Shown: positions 1-8,531, counted from the first letter of the stretch. The stretch: DNA of 20,053 bases from Mediannikoviicoccus sp037890055 (GCA_037890055.1 JBBKBD010000023.1); one strand, 5' to 3'. Program-made: numbers and translations. Notes: a model not told the origin generated them from the sequence alone.

Positions 1-27
1 ACGGCGGCTGATTAAAGCGCCGTTTTT
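1..27. terminator. GC-rich hairpin, probably a bidirectional terminator at the window edge
   Basis: Bases 1-5 pair with 19-23 and bases 7-9 with 16-18 (one bulged G, loop GATTAA). On the plus strand the stem runs straight into TTTTT (23-27), so it would stop plus-strand transcripts arriving from the left. On the minus strand it lies just past the stop of the 42-653 gene and could end that transcript too, but any T-tract for that direction lies outside the window. Confidence 0.6.
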
Positions 28-41
28 GCATACATATTTAA

Positions 42-653
42 TTAATCTAGCTTAAAAACTTTTGCAATTGTCATTACATTTGATTTTGAACTTTCCCCTT
101 TAGACTCTTCTCCAAAAACATTACCTACGGATTTATCAAAAATAAATTCTCCAGTGGCGGAAGCTCTAAAACTCTTGCCGCTCTGTTCATTTATGTTAAA
201 TCCACCATTTCTAAATTCTATAAATGGTTTTTCTCCATAGATGTATTGGCAACCAGGGTCTACGATGGAAACTTCATTGTCAGTAACATTTTCAAGTACA
301 ATCACTTCAGAATACATGGTTATATTTACGTCTCCACTTTTCTCCGTTGGTATGGAAATATCTTCCTTTAAAGTTCTATAACCTATTTTTATATCCTTGT
401 CCTTGTACTGTGCCTTGAGTTCTTCTTCCAGTTCATCAAGGTTTTCTTTTTCTTCACCAACTTTAAAATCAGGAATATCTTTAGTTACTTCCTTTGCCTT
501 TAAATATCTTTCTTTAGAATTTTCTTCTAAAGAAAGAATTTCAGAAATTCTACTGATTTCAGAAGAATTATTATTGTTTTGTCCAGCAAAATAATAAATT
601 CCCGCAGCCACTACCAAAACTAAAAGTGATATAATAATATTTTTCTTTTTCAT
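42..653 (-). CDS. Membrane-anchored hypothetical protein
   Basis: This 203-residue protein matches no family I can name. Residues 1-5 are basic (MKKKN), and about 6-23 form one hydrophobic helix (IIISLLVLVVAAGIYYFA) with no lipobox cysteine, so it reads as an N-terminal anchor or uncleaved signal with the rest outside the cell. Residues 24-95 are Asn/Ser- and then Glu/Lys-rich and probably form a helical or coiled-coil stalk. The C-terminal half (about 95-203) alternates polar and hydrophobic residues, as in a beta domain. AGAGGTG precedes the ATG by a normal distance. It follows the yvcK terminator, so it is probably a separate unit. The protein looks intact. Being a real secreted or membrane protein is likely; its function is unknown. 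Confidence 0.75.
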   Translation of the reverse strand: MKKKNIIISLLVLVVAAGIYYFAGQNNNNSSEISRISEILSLEENSKERYLKAKEVTKDIPDFKVGEEKENLDELEEELKAQYKDKDIKIGYRTLKEDISIPTEKSGDVNITMYSEVIVLENVTDNEVSIVDPGCQYIYGEKPFIEFRNGGFNINEQSGKSFRASATGEFIFDKSVGNVFGEESKGESSKSNVMTIAKVFKLD

Positions 654-741
654 TTTGCACCTCTATGTATAGTTCAATTTAAACTACAATTTATTATTAT
701 TTGTATACCCCATTTTTATAGTTTCATCTTTTTTCTTAAAT

Positions 742-776
742 AAAAAAAGGACTAAAATAATTTAATCCCTTTTTTC
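742..776 (-). terminator. Rho-independent terminator after yvcK
   Basis: Arms 749-756 and 761-768 pair over 8 bp with a 4-base loop. One position is a G-U pair only in the minus-strand transcript, which supports that direction. Seven T follow on the minus strand (748-742). The yvcK stop codon (762-764) sits inside the hairpin. Confidence 0.85.
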
Positions 777-1712
777 ATATTCTTCTATTAAATATTTTCC
801 TATTCGATTGTAATCGTGGCGAACTTTATCTTTATAGTCATTAAAACATTCCAGCTCTACAATTTCATATCCCTTTAAAAACTCCCTATCTTCATCACAT
901 AGGTATACTGGCGTACTCTTATATCTCTTCAAGGTGTTATCCGGAATTTGTTCCTTGTTTACTATTATTTTGTCGATTACTGAGTAACCCATATGTGAAT
1001 TAATGGCCCTAACATGATCTGAAACAGAATAGCCTCTCGTTTCTCCATACTGAGTCATTAAGTTGCAAACATAGTACACTGTAGCCTTTGTTTCTTTTAA
1101 TGCCCTTGCAATATCTTTTACAAGCAGATTCGGCATTATGGAAGTGTATAGACTTCCTGGGCCAATTAGTATTATATCTGCACTTAATATTTCCTCTACA
1201 GCTTCCTTCATTGGCTTTGGTCCGTCAGGTTTTAGATAGACTTTTTCTATTGAAATATCTTTGTCCTTTGTAGAGTTCCCAATATTAGATTCTCCCTTAA
1301 TGGTAGTACCGTCACTCATCTGAGCATAAAGAGTTACATCTTCAAGGGTCATGGGAAGAACTTTTCCAGTTATGGCAAGTACATTTGACGCTTCCTTTAT
1401 GGCTTTGTCAAAGTCGCCATAAATGTCTACCATGGCCGCCAAGAAAAGATTTCCAAAGGACTGCCCCTTTAGTCCTCCTTCTTTAAATCTATAGTTCATT
1501 AGCTCCTTCATTTGTGGCTCTGCATTTGCCAGTGCAATTAAACAAGCCCTAATGTCACCGGGAGGAAGTATGCCCATGTCCTTTCTAAGAACTCCTGAGC
1601 CTCCACCATCATCAGCGACGGTTACAATGGTTACAACATCCTTTGTTATTTTTTTTAATCCTTTTAGAATTGTGGAGTTACCTGTGCCTCCACCAATAGT
1701 TACTATTTTCAT
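762..1712 (-). CDS. yvcK: YvcK/GlmR family gluconeogenesis factor, UDP-sugar binding
   Basis: This is the CofD-like YvcK (GlmR) family, about 316 residues, which is normal length. The glycine-rich start IGGGTGNS, then VADDGGGSGVLR and PPGDIR near residues 35-60, and IGPGSLYTSIMPN near 185-200 are family signatures for nucleotide or UDP-sugar binding. In Bacillus subtilis the protein binds UDP-GlcNAc and is needed for cell-wall precursor supply on gluconeogenic carbon. A TTG at 1721 could add three residues, but I chose the ATG at 1712 because family members begin at M-K-I/V-V-x-I-G-G-G-T-G; neither start has a good Shine-Dalgarno. It begins 2 bases after the rapZ stop, so the two are co-transcribed. 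The usual third gene, whiA, does not follow; a terminator does. Confidence 0.93.
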   Translation of the reverse strand: MKIVTIGGGTGNSTILKGLKKITKDVVTIVTVADDGGGSGVLRKDMGILPPGDIRACLIALANAEPQMKELMNYRFKEGGLKGQSFGNLFLAAMVDIYGDFDKAIKEASNVLAITGKVLPMTLEDVTLYAQMSDGTTIKGESNIGNSTKDKDISIEKVYLKPDGPKPMKEAVEEILSADIILIGPGSLYTSIMPNLLVKDIARALKETKATVYYVCNLMTQYGETRGYSVSDHVRAINSHMGYSVIDKIIVNKEQIPDNTLKRYKSTPVYLCDEDREFLKGYEIVELECFNDYKDKVRHDYNRIGKYLIEEYEKRD

Positions 1713-1714
1713 AT

Positions 1715-2575
1715 TTACCAATATCTAGAATCCCTATGGGATATATAGACAGTTTCTCCTTTTTCTTCAAATTGCTTTCCTAGCTCATTTGCTATGGCGA
1801 CAGATCTATGTCTTCCACCTGTACAACCTATTCCGATTACAAGATTCGTCTTTCCTTCTTCCTTGTAAAATGGAAGTAGATAATTTATTAAATCTTTAAC
1901 TTTATCCAAGAATATTTTAGTTCTCTCATATTTAAAAACAAATTCTCTAACGTCTTCGTCTTCTCCAGTTTTTTCTTTAAGTTCATCCACATAGTATGGA
2001 TTTGGAATAAACCTAACGTCAAACACCAAGTCGGCGTCAAGTAATGTTCCATTTTTAAACCCAAAGGACATAATCGTTATATTTATATTTTCATTTTTTA
2101 AAATCTCACTGCCATAAAAAGATAGTATTCTACTTTTTAGTTCTCCCAGTGTAAGTGTGGAAGTATCGATAATATGTGTTGCGTTATCTCGTAACTGCTT
2201 TAAGCTAGCTCTTTCTTCGGATATTTCTGAGAGGATGTTTCCAGTGTTTCCTAGAGGATGAGGTCTTCTTAGTTGTTTAAATCTTCTTACTAAAATCTCA
2301 TCTCTTGCATCTAAGAACAAAATGCTTATATCCTCTCCTGCATTTTTTAATAGTAAAACTTCTTCATAGAGCTTACTAAATAGAATACCACTTCTAATAT
2401 CCACTACTATGGCAGTCTTTGTTATATTCGATTTGTTATTACTTAAGAGTTTGATAAAGTCCTTTATTAAATCTGGAGGAAGATTATCCACTGCATAGTA
2501 TCCCATATCTTCCAAGGCATTTAATGCAGCAGTTTTACCTGCTCCAGACATTCCCGTTACAATGACTACTTTCAT
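1715..2575 (-). CDS. rapZ: RapZ/YvcJ family nucleotide-binding protein
   Basis: This is a 286-residue P-loop protein of the RapZ (YvcJ) family. The Walker A motif GMSGAGKT occupies residues 8-15. VDNLPP near 29-34 and the C-terminal GCTGGRHRSVAIA block are diagnostic. Family members bind and hydrolyse ATP or GTP. In Enterobacteria RapZ controls GlmS through small-RNA decay; the Firmicute role is less defined but is genetically linked to yvcK. The ATG overlaps the stop of the preceding PHP gene by one base (TAATG), with GGAG upstream, so the pair is translationally coupled. Nothing is missing. Confidence 0.95.
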   Translation of the reverse strand: MKVVIVTGMSGAGKTAALNALEDMGYYAVDNLPPDLIKDFIKLLSNNKSNITKTAIVVDIRSGILFSKLYEEVLLLKNAGEDISILFLDARDEILVRRFKQLRRPHPLGNTGNILSEISEERASLKQLRDNATHIIDTSTLTLGELKSRILSFYGSEILKNENINITIMSFGFKNGTLLDADLVFDVRFIPNPYYVDELKEKTGEDEDVREFVFKYERTKIFLDKVKDLINYLLPFYKEEGKTNLVIGIGCTGGRHRSVAIANELGKQFEEKGETVYISHRDSRYW

Positions 2576-3339
2576 TAATCATTTCTCCTTTTGAAATTTA
2601 ACACTCTTGAACTATCTATACCTGCCACTTGCATCCTTTCAAGGGCAGATTTTAAATTCCCCACATATTGTGGTCTATGTGCATCGGAACCTAGTGTAAA
2701 CTTTATATCGTAGTCCTTAATAAGCTTTAGCTGTTCCACTGTTAAGTTCTTATGTGAAGAATTTATTTCAAGGGCAGTGCCAGTTTTTTCACAGGCCTTT
2801 GCAAGCATCTCTATGTCCACAGGCACTTTGTCTCCTGGATGTGTAATGGTAAAGATATTTTCTTTTTCTATTACCTTTATTAGTGCTTCTGTGTTTTTTC
2901 TTGTTACATATTCCCTTATCTTCTTTGAAAACCTAATATTATTTATAAATCGATAGTGGGCGTAGCTATAAAAGTCCTTAAACACCACTCCATTATGAAA
3001 TCCTAAATTTATAATATCAAAATACTTTTCATATTCTTCGGGAATATCATAAGTTCCATCATATCCAACCACATTTGCTTCAACTCCAAGGAAGATATCT
3101 ATTCTGTCACTATACTCTTCTTTAAGTCTATCCACTTCTTCTCTTGCAGTCTTGATTAAATCTTTTTTTATTCCATATAAATAATGTCCTGGACCATGAT
3201 CGGTAATATAAATTTCTTTTAGTCCAGCATCTATTGCTGCTTCAACATTTTCTCTTATGGTTCCCTTTCCATGATTATTTTTACTATATATGGTATGAGT
3301 ATGGTAGTCTGCAATTACTTTACTTCTTAAATTCTCCAA
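2575..3339 (-). CDS. PHP-domain phosphoesterase, histidinol-phosphatase/YcdX-like
   Basis: This is a 254-residue PHP-superfamily metal-dependent phosphoesterase. The metal ligands are visible in order: DYHTHT near the N-terminus, TDHGPGH near 46-52, a Glu in GVEANVVG, LGFHNG, THPGD and the closing GSDAHRP. This resembles YcdX and stand-alone PHP phosphatases. The substrate cannot be read from sequence; histidinol phosphate is possible, but no his genes are nearby. The start codon is TTG at 3339, preceded by a strong GGAGGT about 8 bases away, and no better ATG exists before the metal motif. The gene overlaps the murB end by 20 bases and rapZ by one, in the middle of a compact operon. Confidence 0.85.
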   Translation of the reverse strand: MENLRSKVIADYHTHTIYSKNNHGKGTIRENVEAAIDAGLKEIYITDHGPGHYLYGIKKDLIKTAREEVDRLKEEYSDRIDIFLGVEANVVGYDGTYDIPEEYEKYFDIINLGFHNGVVFKDFYSYAHYRFINNIRFSKKIREYVTRKNTEALIKVIEKENIFTITHPGDKVPVDIEMLAKACEKTGTALEINSSHKNLTVEQLKLIKDYDIKFTLGSDAHRPQYVGNLKSALERMQVAGIDSSRVLNFKRRND

Positions 3340-4234
3340 TAATTCTAACCTCCGGTTCTAAATTTACACCGAACTTTTCATAAACAACTTCTTTTACATG
3401 GTTAATCACATATAGCACCTGTTCACAGTTAGCATCTCCTGCGTTTATCACAAATCCACAATGCTTTTCGCTAACCATGGCGTCTTTGTATCTATATCCT
3501 CTAAGGGCACAGTCATCAATAAGCTTACCCGCATAATAACCTTCAGGTCTCTTAAATGTAGAGCCAGCAGATGGATACTCCAGTGGTTGTTTTGAATCTC
3601 TCTTGAAAGTCAATTCATCTTGGTATGCTTTTATTTTGTCGTATTCTCCCTTATTTAGGTTTATAACGGCTTCAAGCACAATTAGACCTTCGTCTTGTAC
3701 CCTTGAGTTTCTATATCTAAGATTCATGTCCTTAGCGTCTATTTCAAGCACATTTAAGTCTTTGTCTATAACCTTTACACTTTCAAGTACATCCTTCATC
3801 TCGCCACCGTAGGCACCTGCGTTCATTGTCGCAGCTCCTCCTAGGTCTCCTGGGATGCCTGAAGCAAACTCGAATCCTTGAAGGCTATTTTCAAGGGCAA
3901 AGTCTGCAATCTCTTTAAGCGTTGCCCCTGCTTGTGAAGTTATTTTACTTCCATCCAAAGTTATTTTTGAAAAGTTCTTATGTAACTTGATTATAACCTT
4001 CCTAATACCTTGGTCAGAAACAAGTAGATTACTACCATTTCCAATTACCATATAAACCAAATCATTTTCTTTTACAAGTTTAAGAGCATTTAGGATTTGC
4101 TCTGTTGTATTTGGCATTATAAGAACATCACATGGTCCTCCTATTTTAAATGTGGTGTGGTTTTTCATAGGTTCATCATAAAGCACCTCACCTACGTCAC
4201 ATTTAGAAAAAATATCTTTATAATTTATCTTCAT
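3320..4234 (-). CDS. murB: UDP-N-acetylenolpyruvoylglucosamine reductase MurB
   Basis: MurB reduces UDP-GlcNAc-enolpyruvate to UDP-MurNAc with NADPH and FAD, the second committed step of peptidoglycan precursor synthesis. At 304 residues it has the shorter Gram-positive form. FAD-binding signatures are GNGSNLLVSD (65-74) and GIPGDLGGAATMNAGAYGGE (126-145). The catalytic Ser lies in SAGSTFKRP (Ser225) and the catalytic Glu in LEPEVRIIGEF (about 295). AAAGGAG sits 6-7 bases before the ATG. The gene overlaps the 3' end of folC by 17 bases and the PHP gene by 20, so the operon is compact and translation is probably coupled. Confidence 0.97.
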   Translation of the reverse strand: MKINYKDIFSKCDVGEVLYDEPMKNHTTFKIGGPCDVLIMPNTTEQILNALKLVKENDLVYMVIGNGSNLLVSDQGIRKVIIKLHKNFSKITLDGSKITSQAGATLKEIADFALENSLQGFEFASGIPGDLGGAATMNAGAYGGEMKDVLESVKVIDKDLNVLEIDAKDMNLRYRNSRVQDEGLIVLEAVINLNKGEYDKIKAYQDELTFKRDSKQPLEYPSAGSTFKRPEGYYAGKLIDDCALRGYRYKDAMVSEKHCGFVINAGDANCEQVLYVINHVKEVVYEKFGVNLEPEVRIIGEFKK

Positions 4235-5486
4235 TTGTTACTCCTTTAAAGTATTTAACCCCTTTAGATACCAAAGAAAATGATCCATATACTACAATTA
4301 TCTTGTCACTAAATTCCTTTATTGCAAAGTCTAGAGCCTTTTCTACATTTTTCATATCATAAACTCTATTTGAAAATTCCCTTGCCAAATTACAAAGCTT
4401 ATGTGATGGCAGGGACCTTTCACTGCCACTATCACAACAGACTATCCCATACGCAATATCACTGTTTATCTCTAAAAGCTTTCTATAATCCTTGTCTTTG
4501 TAAAATCCAACAACAAACACAAATTCCCTATCTGGAAAGTCCTTTAATAAAGTATCTCTTAAAGACTTTACCGCCTGTGGATTGTGACTTCCATCTATAA
4601 TAACTATTGGGTCTTTATTTACTATTTCATATCGTCCCGGCACAGTGGTCTTATTAATGCCTTTAATGGCACGCTCCAAAGAGATATTAAAACTTATCTT
4701 TAATTCCTTTAACACTTCGAAAGCAACCACCGCATTAAATCTCTGTACCTCTGAATGTAAATTTAAATTAAATTTATACCCACCGTAATTAAATTTTTGA
4801 CAGTCTCGAGATATTTCGTAATTTTTTATATTTCCAAAATCAGGTACTATAAGTTTTGCATTTTTAATACTAGCTTCTTTTTCAATAACTTTATTTACTT
4901 CTATTTCTTGTGGATAATAAACCACAACGCCTGACTCTTTTATTATACCCGCTTTTTCATATGCAATCTCTTCTAAGTTATTACCTAGAAGTTCCATATG
5001 GTCCATTCCAATTTTTAAAATAACCGAAGCTACAGATTTTTTTATTACATTGGTAGAATCAACACGTCCACCAATTCCAACTTCAATCACTGCAAAGTCA
5101 CATTCTTCTTCATAGAAATATAAAAATGAAATTATGGTTGCAATGTCGAATTCATGTACTGTAATGTTTTTTTCTTTTGCCAAGTTCTTAACATAATCAT
5201 AATAATTAAGAAGTCTTTCTTCATCTATGTTCTTGTGGTTTATTTGAAACCTATCACTATTTGAAAAGATTGCAGGGGAAGTATATAGTCCAACTTTATA
5301 ACCATTTTCTTCCAGTGCATTGGATATAAAATTACAAACAGATCCCTTGCCATTTGTTCCTGCAACATGAATTATATTTAATTTGTCTTGAGGGTTTCCT
5401 AAAAGCTCAAGTACTTTTTCTATATTTTTAGCTCCATTATATGCTTTTTTATCGTTTGAAATATCTAAAATATCTTTATTCTTCAT
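4218..5486 (-). CDS. folC: Folylpolyglutamate synthase / dihydrofolate synthase family
   Basis: This is a Mur-ligase-fold enzyme of 422 residues. It adds glutamate to (dihydro)folates using ATP. The P-loop HVAGTNGKGSV is at residues 40-50, EVGIGGRVDSTN near 135-147 and the C-terminal-domain IDGSHNPQA near 290, all typical of FolC. Whether it is bifunctional (dihydropteroate plus glutamate) cannot be decided here; no other folate gene is in the window. It is the first gene of the folC-murB-PHP-rapZ-yvcK run and lies just after the prfA terminator. The ATG is preceded by AGGTG. The pairing with murB looks like convenience rather than a shared pathway. Confidence 0.94.
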   Translation of the reverse strand: MKNKDILDISNDKKAYNGAKNIEKVLELLGNPQDKLNIIHVAGTNGKGSVCNFISNALEENGYKVGLYTSPAIFSNSDRFQINHKNIDEERLLNYYDYVKNLAKEKNITVHEFDIATIISFLYFYEEECDFAVIEVGIGGRVDSTNVIKKSVASVILKIGMDHMELLGNNLEEIAYEKAGIIKESGVVVYYPQEIEVNKVIEKEASIKNAKLIVPDFGNIKNYEISRDCQKFNYGGYKFNLNLHSEVQRFNAVVAFEVLKELKISFNISLERAIKGINKTTVPGRYEIVNKDPIVIIDGSHNPQAVKSLRDTLLKDFPDREFVFVVGFYKDKDYRKLLEINSDIAYGIVCCDSGSERSLPSHKLCNLAREFSNRVYDMKNVEKALDFAIKEFSDKIIVVYGSFSLVSKGVKYFKGVTNEDKL

Positions 5487-5500
5487 AGTTCACCTATTAA

Positions 5501-5509
5501 ATTATACCA
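5501..5509 (-). promoter_or_regulatory. Possible extended -10 promoter for the folC operon
   Basis: On the minus strand TGG-TATAAT reads as a perfect -10 with the TG extension. No convincing -35 is present. It lies between the prfA terminator and folC, where a promoter is expected. The weak point is distance: the start site would fall around 5494-5496, within the AGGTG ribosome-binding sequence, so the true promoter may lie elsewhere. Confidence 0.35.
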
Positions 5510-5532
5510 TATGAAATTACATATTTTACCAT

Positions 5533-5557
5533 AAAAAAGGATAGCTAAAAGCTACCC
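5533..5557 (-). terminator. Rho-independent terminator after prfA
   Basis: On the minus strand GGGTAGC pairs with GCTATCC (7 bp, one G-U, loop TTTTA), followed by TTTTTT at 5538-5533. The prfA stop codon is part of the hairpin. Confidence 0.88.
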
Positions 5558-6619
5558 AACTAATTTTAATTTTTCAGTTTGATCATAGGTTATAAGCGCG
5601 TCAATCATCTCTCCAATTTCTCCATCTAGAAAATCTTGAAGCTGATAAATTGTCATGTTTATTCTGTGATCAGTAACCCTTCCTTGAGGGAAGTTATATG
5701 TTCTTATTCTTTCAGATCTGTCTCCTGAACCAACTTGAGACTTTCTTGCATCGGCAATGTCTTTGTTTTGTTCTTCCAACATCTTGTCATATAGACGTGA
5801 CTTTAATATCTTCATTGCCTTGTCCTTGTTCTTAAGCTGTGACTTCTCATCTTGGCAAGACACCACAATACCTGTAGGAATATGTGTAATTCTTACGGCA
5901 GAGTCAGTAGTATTTACAGATTGTCCACCATTACCTGAAGATCTGAACACGTCAACCCTTAAATCATTTTGGTCTATTTTAACATCAACGTCATCCGCCT
6001 CTGGAAGAACTGCAACTGTTGCAGCTGAAGTATGGATTCTACCACCAGATTCTGTTTCAGGAACCCTTTGAACTCTGTGAACTCCAGATTCATATTTTAA
6101 CTTTGAGTAAGCACCTTCGCCTGTTATCATAACAACGGCTTCTTTTATTCCCCCTACTCCCTGCTCTGAAATTTCCATTATCTCGGTTTTCCAGTTCATT
6201 GAGTCTGCAAACATCTTGTACATTCTTAAAAGTTCTCCAGCAAAAAGTCCGGCTTCGTCTCCACCAGCCCCAGCTCTTATTTCTAAGAACACGTTCTTGT
6301 TGTCATTTGGATCTTTAGGTAGTAAAAGAATTTTAAGTTCATCTTCAAAAGTTTCGATATCTTTTTCAAGCTTTGAAACTTCCTCTTTTAGAAGCTCTCT
6401 CATTTCGTCATCAAGGTCTTCATTTAAAAGTTCCTTGTCTTCTTCAATTGTATCCTTTGCATTTTTAAGTTCATCATATTTTTCAATAATCGGTTTTAAA
6501 TCTGCATGTTCCTTTATTAATTTTTGCCAATGATCCATATCCTTCATTACTTCGGGATCGGCTATTTCAAATTCAAGTTTTTTATATTTTTCTTCTACTG
6601 CATCTAAGTTTTCAAACAT
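5552..6619 (-). CDS. prfA: Peptide chain release factor 1
   Basis: RF1 recognises UAA and UAG stop codons and triggers peptide release on the ribosome. The protein is 355 residues, normal length. The GGQ motif is in SGNGGQSVN (Gln233), and the codon-reading loop is VPETESGG (the P-x-T form at 187-189, RF1-like rather than the SPF of RF2). The GAGGTG ribosome-binding site lies inside the last codons of the preceding chromate-transporter gene, and the ATG starts directly after that gene's stop. Its modifying enzyme PrmC, which methylates the GGQ glutamine, is encoded two genes upstream in the same unit. Confidence 0.98.
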   Translation of the reverse strand: MFENLDAVEEKYKKLEFEIADPEVMKDMDHWQKLIKEHADLKPIIEKYDELKNAKDTIEEDKELLNEDLDDEMRELLKEEVSKLEKDIETFEDELKILLLPKDPNDNKNVFLEIRAGAGGDEAGLFAGELLRMYKMFADSMNWKTEIMEISEQGVGGIKEAVVMITGEGAYSKLKYESGVHRVQRVPETESGGRIHTSAATVAVLPEADDVDVKIDQNDLRVDVFRSSGNGGQSVNTTDSAVRITHIPTGIVVSCQDEKSQLKNKDKAMKILKSRLYDKMLEEQNKDIADARKSQVGSGDRSERIRTYNFPQGRVTDHRINMTIYQLQDFLDGEIGEMIDALITYDQTEKLKLVG

Positions 6620-7168
6620 CTAAAACACCTCGTCGTTTTTTCTTATAAACTTTTTATAAATAATATTGCAAACTCCAAAACTAAGTATTAGTACTATTGG
6701 ACTTATATTAAATAGTTCCACCGATATAGCTATGGCAATGGCTACTAAAAATTCCACTATTTTAAATCCCGACTTCTTTCCAAGGCTATATACAGATGCG
6801 GCAATAACTGCTGCAACTGCAGGAATTGCTCCTTTGAAAATCTTTTGAGCAATGTCAAGACTGCCAACTACCTTATAAAAGTGTGCAATTACCGTAATTA
6901 TCATAAATGATGGAAGTACTGCACCTAGAGAACAAAAGAAAGCTCCCTTTGCACCTTTTATTTTAAGTCCTATGTATATGGACATGTTTACTGCTAAAAC
7001 TCCAGGCATTCCCTGTGCCACCATTAGAGCTTCCATAAACTCTTCATCATTTAACCATTTTTTATTATCGACTACTTCTCTTTCTATAATAGGTATCATT
7101 GCAACTCCTCCACCAATTGTAAAGGCACCTATTATAAAAAAAGTTTTGAATAAATCAAAGTAAAACAA
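6620..7168 (-). CDS. Chromate-transporter (CHR) half protein, second of a pair
   Basis: This is a 182-residue membrane protein equal to one half of ChrA. It has the CHR signature near the N-terminus (FFIIGAFTIGGGVAMIPII) followed by GMPGVLAVNMSIYIG, and about five to six hydrophobic segments. Paired short CHR proteins act together as one transporter in characterised cases (for example Bacillus subtilis ChrAB); the substrate may be chromate or another oxyanion. The start codon is TTG at 7168 with AGGAGG 4-5 bases upstream. That AGGAGG overlaps the TAG of its partner gene, so the two are coupled. Its end abuts prfA. The function as a transporter subunit is likely; chromate as the natural substrate is not established. 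Confidence 0.88.
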   Translation of the reverse strand: MFYFDLFKTFFIIGAFTIGGGVAMIPIIEREVVDNKKWLNDEEFMEALMVAQGMPGVLAVNMSIYIGLKIKGAKGAFFCSLGAVLPSFMIITVIAHFYKVVGSLDIAQKIFKGAIPAVAAVIAASVYSLGKKSGFKIVEFLVAIAIAISVELFNISPIVLILSFGVCNIIYKKFIRKNDEVF

Positions 7169-7176
7169 AATACCTC

Positions 7177-7695
7177 CTAATTAGTGAATATTCCAATGAC
7201 TCCCGCCACAAGTATAACAGGAATTGGATTTATCTTTTTTATTCCCACTGCATAAAAAGATAAAATGAATACTATAATTCCAACTATTGATGTTAGGCCT
7301 TCGCTTGCTAGAGAAAGAAACCCTGCGCCTATAAGTCCTATTATAACAACTTTAATTCCATCTAAAAATAAATTCAAATACTCATTGTCCCTAAATTTTT
7401 TTATAAACACATACATCAAACTCACAAGTATTATAGATGGAAGTACCACGGATGTGGTTGCTGCCAGTGACCCTGGTACCCCCTTTAAATTATATCCTAT
7501 AAATGTGGCAAGGTTAATTGCAATGGGTCCAGGGGTTATTTGGGATATGGAGATTATGTTTATAAAGTCCAACTTTTGTATCCAGCCATTGTTTGTAACA
7601 ACCTCTTGCATTATAAGTGGTATCATTGCATAACCACCACCAAAGCTGAATAAACCTATTTTAAAAAATGTAGTGAATAGCTGTAAAAATATCAT
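7177..7695 (-). CDS. Chromate-transporter (CHR) half protein, first of a pair
   Basis: This 172-residue CHR-domain membrane protein is the partner of the next gene. The signature FFKIGLFSFGGGYAMIPLI lies at about residues 9-27, followed by ISQITPGPIAINLATFIGY; later stretches are strongly hydrophobic. The open frame extends to 7719, but I place the start at the ATG at 7695. There AAGGAG is spaced 6-7 bases away and the ATG overlaps the prmC TGA in an ATGA arrangement, which is typical translational coupling. The pair therefore sits inside a translation-factor unit, between prmC and prfA. Confidence 0.88.
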   Translation of the reverse strand: MIFLQLFTTFFKIGLFSFGGGYAMIPLIMQEVVTNNGWIQKLDFINIISISQITPGPIAINLATFIGYNLKGVPGSLAATTSVVLPSIILVSLMYVFIKKFRDNEYLNLFLDGIKVVIIGLIGAGFLSLASEGLTSIVGIIVFILSFYAVGIKKINPIPVILVAGVIGIFTN

Positions 7696-8495
7696 ATCAT
7701 ACTCCTTGCTATAACACATCTATCAAATCCATTGTAATCTTTTATCAAATTGATATCAGTATATTCATTATTACTCAAAAGCCCCTTTAAAGGCTCTCCC
7801 TGATTATATCCTATTTCAAATGCAATGTATCCATTTTCATTTAAATGTTCATGAGATTTTTCTATAATTGCTTTGTAAAAATCAAGTCCATCCTCGCCTC
7901 CAAATAGTGCAAGCTCTGGTTCTTTTTTAACCCTTTCATCAAGCAATAACATATCTTTTTTGTTTATATATGGAGGGTTAGAGACTATTAAGTCAAATTT
8001 CCTTTCTTCAATGGAAGAAAAAAGATTAGACTCTTTAAATTCGCAGTTCTTTACCTTTAAAAGCTCTTTGTTTCTTCTAGATACATCCAGTGCCACCTTA
8101 GATATATCAACTCCTAAAACATTCGATTTTGGTATTTCTAAGGCAAGTGTAATGGATATTATGCCACTGCCGCAGCCTATATCTAAAATATTTTTAAAAT
8201 CCACACCCAAGTTTAGTATATTTTCAATTAAAATTTCCGTTTCAAACCTTGGAATCAAAACTCCGTCTTTTAAATAAAAATCCCTTCCGTAAAAATTCTT
8301 TTTACCAATTAGATAATTTATGGGATAATCCTTTGAGTACTTTTCATAAATTTCATCTATCGTAATTTCAATATCCTTTGGCACAGTTTCATTTTGATTA
8401 AAAAATATTTCCGTTTGACTTAGTCCCATAATATTTTCTATAACAAAACTTCCATCAACTTTACCAAATTTTTCTAATATCTCTTTTAATGTCAT
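7692..8495 (-). CDS. prmC: Release factor glutamine methyltransferase PrmC
   Basis: PrmC uses S-adenosylmethionine to N5-methylate the glutamine of the GGQ motif of RF1 and RF2. The protein is 267 residues. The N-terminal helical domain carries IPRFETE (81-87). The methyltransferase domain has DIGCGSG (105-111) for cofactor binding and the catalytic NPPY (173-176). Its substrate RF1 is encoded in the same coupled group. The ribosome-binding site is a modest GAAGGG before the ATG. No terminator separates it from the CHR pair. Confidence 0.95.
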   Translation of the reverse strand: MTLKEILEKFGKVDGSFVIENIMGLSQTEIFFNQNETVPKDIEITIDEIYEKYSKDYPINYLIGKKNFYGRDFYLKDGVLIPRFETEILIENILNLGVDFKNILDIGCGSGIISITLALEIPKSNVLGVDISKVALDVSRRNKELLKVKNCEFKESNLFSSIEERKFDLIVSNPPYINKKDMLLLDERVKKEPELALFGGEDGLDFYKAIIEKSHEHLNENGYIAFEIGYNQGEPLKGLLSNNEYTDINLIKDYNGFDRCVIARSMI

Positions 8496-8531
8496 TCTTA
8501 TACCCTTCGTTTACAGGATAATATTAAAATC

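Noticed and set aside
4322..4600. Plus-strand open frames throughout the window, for example 4322-4600, 6216-6533 and 7265-7633
   Set aside because: They are antisense to well-recognised minus-strand genes, have low-complexity or unfamiliar translations and lack ribosome-binding sites.
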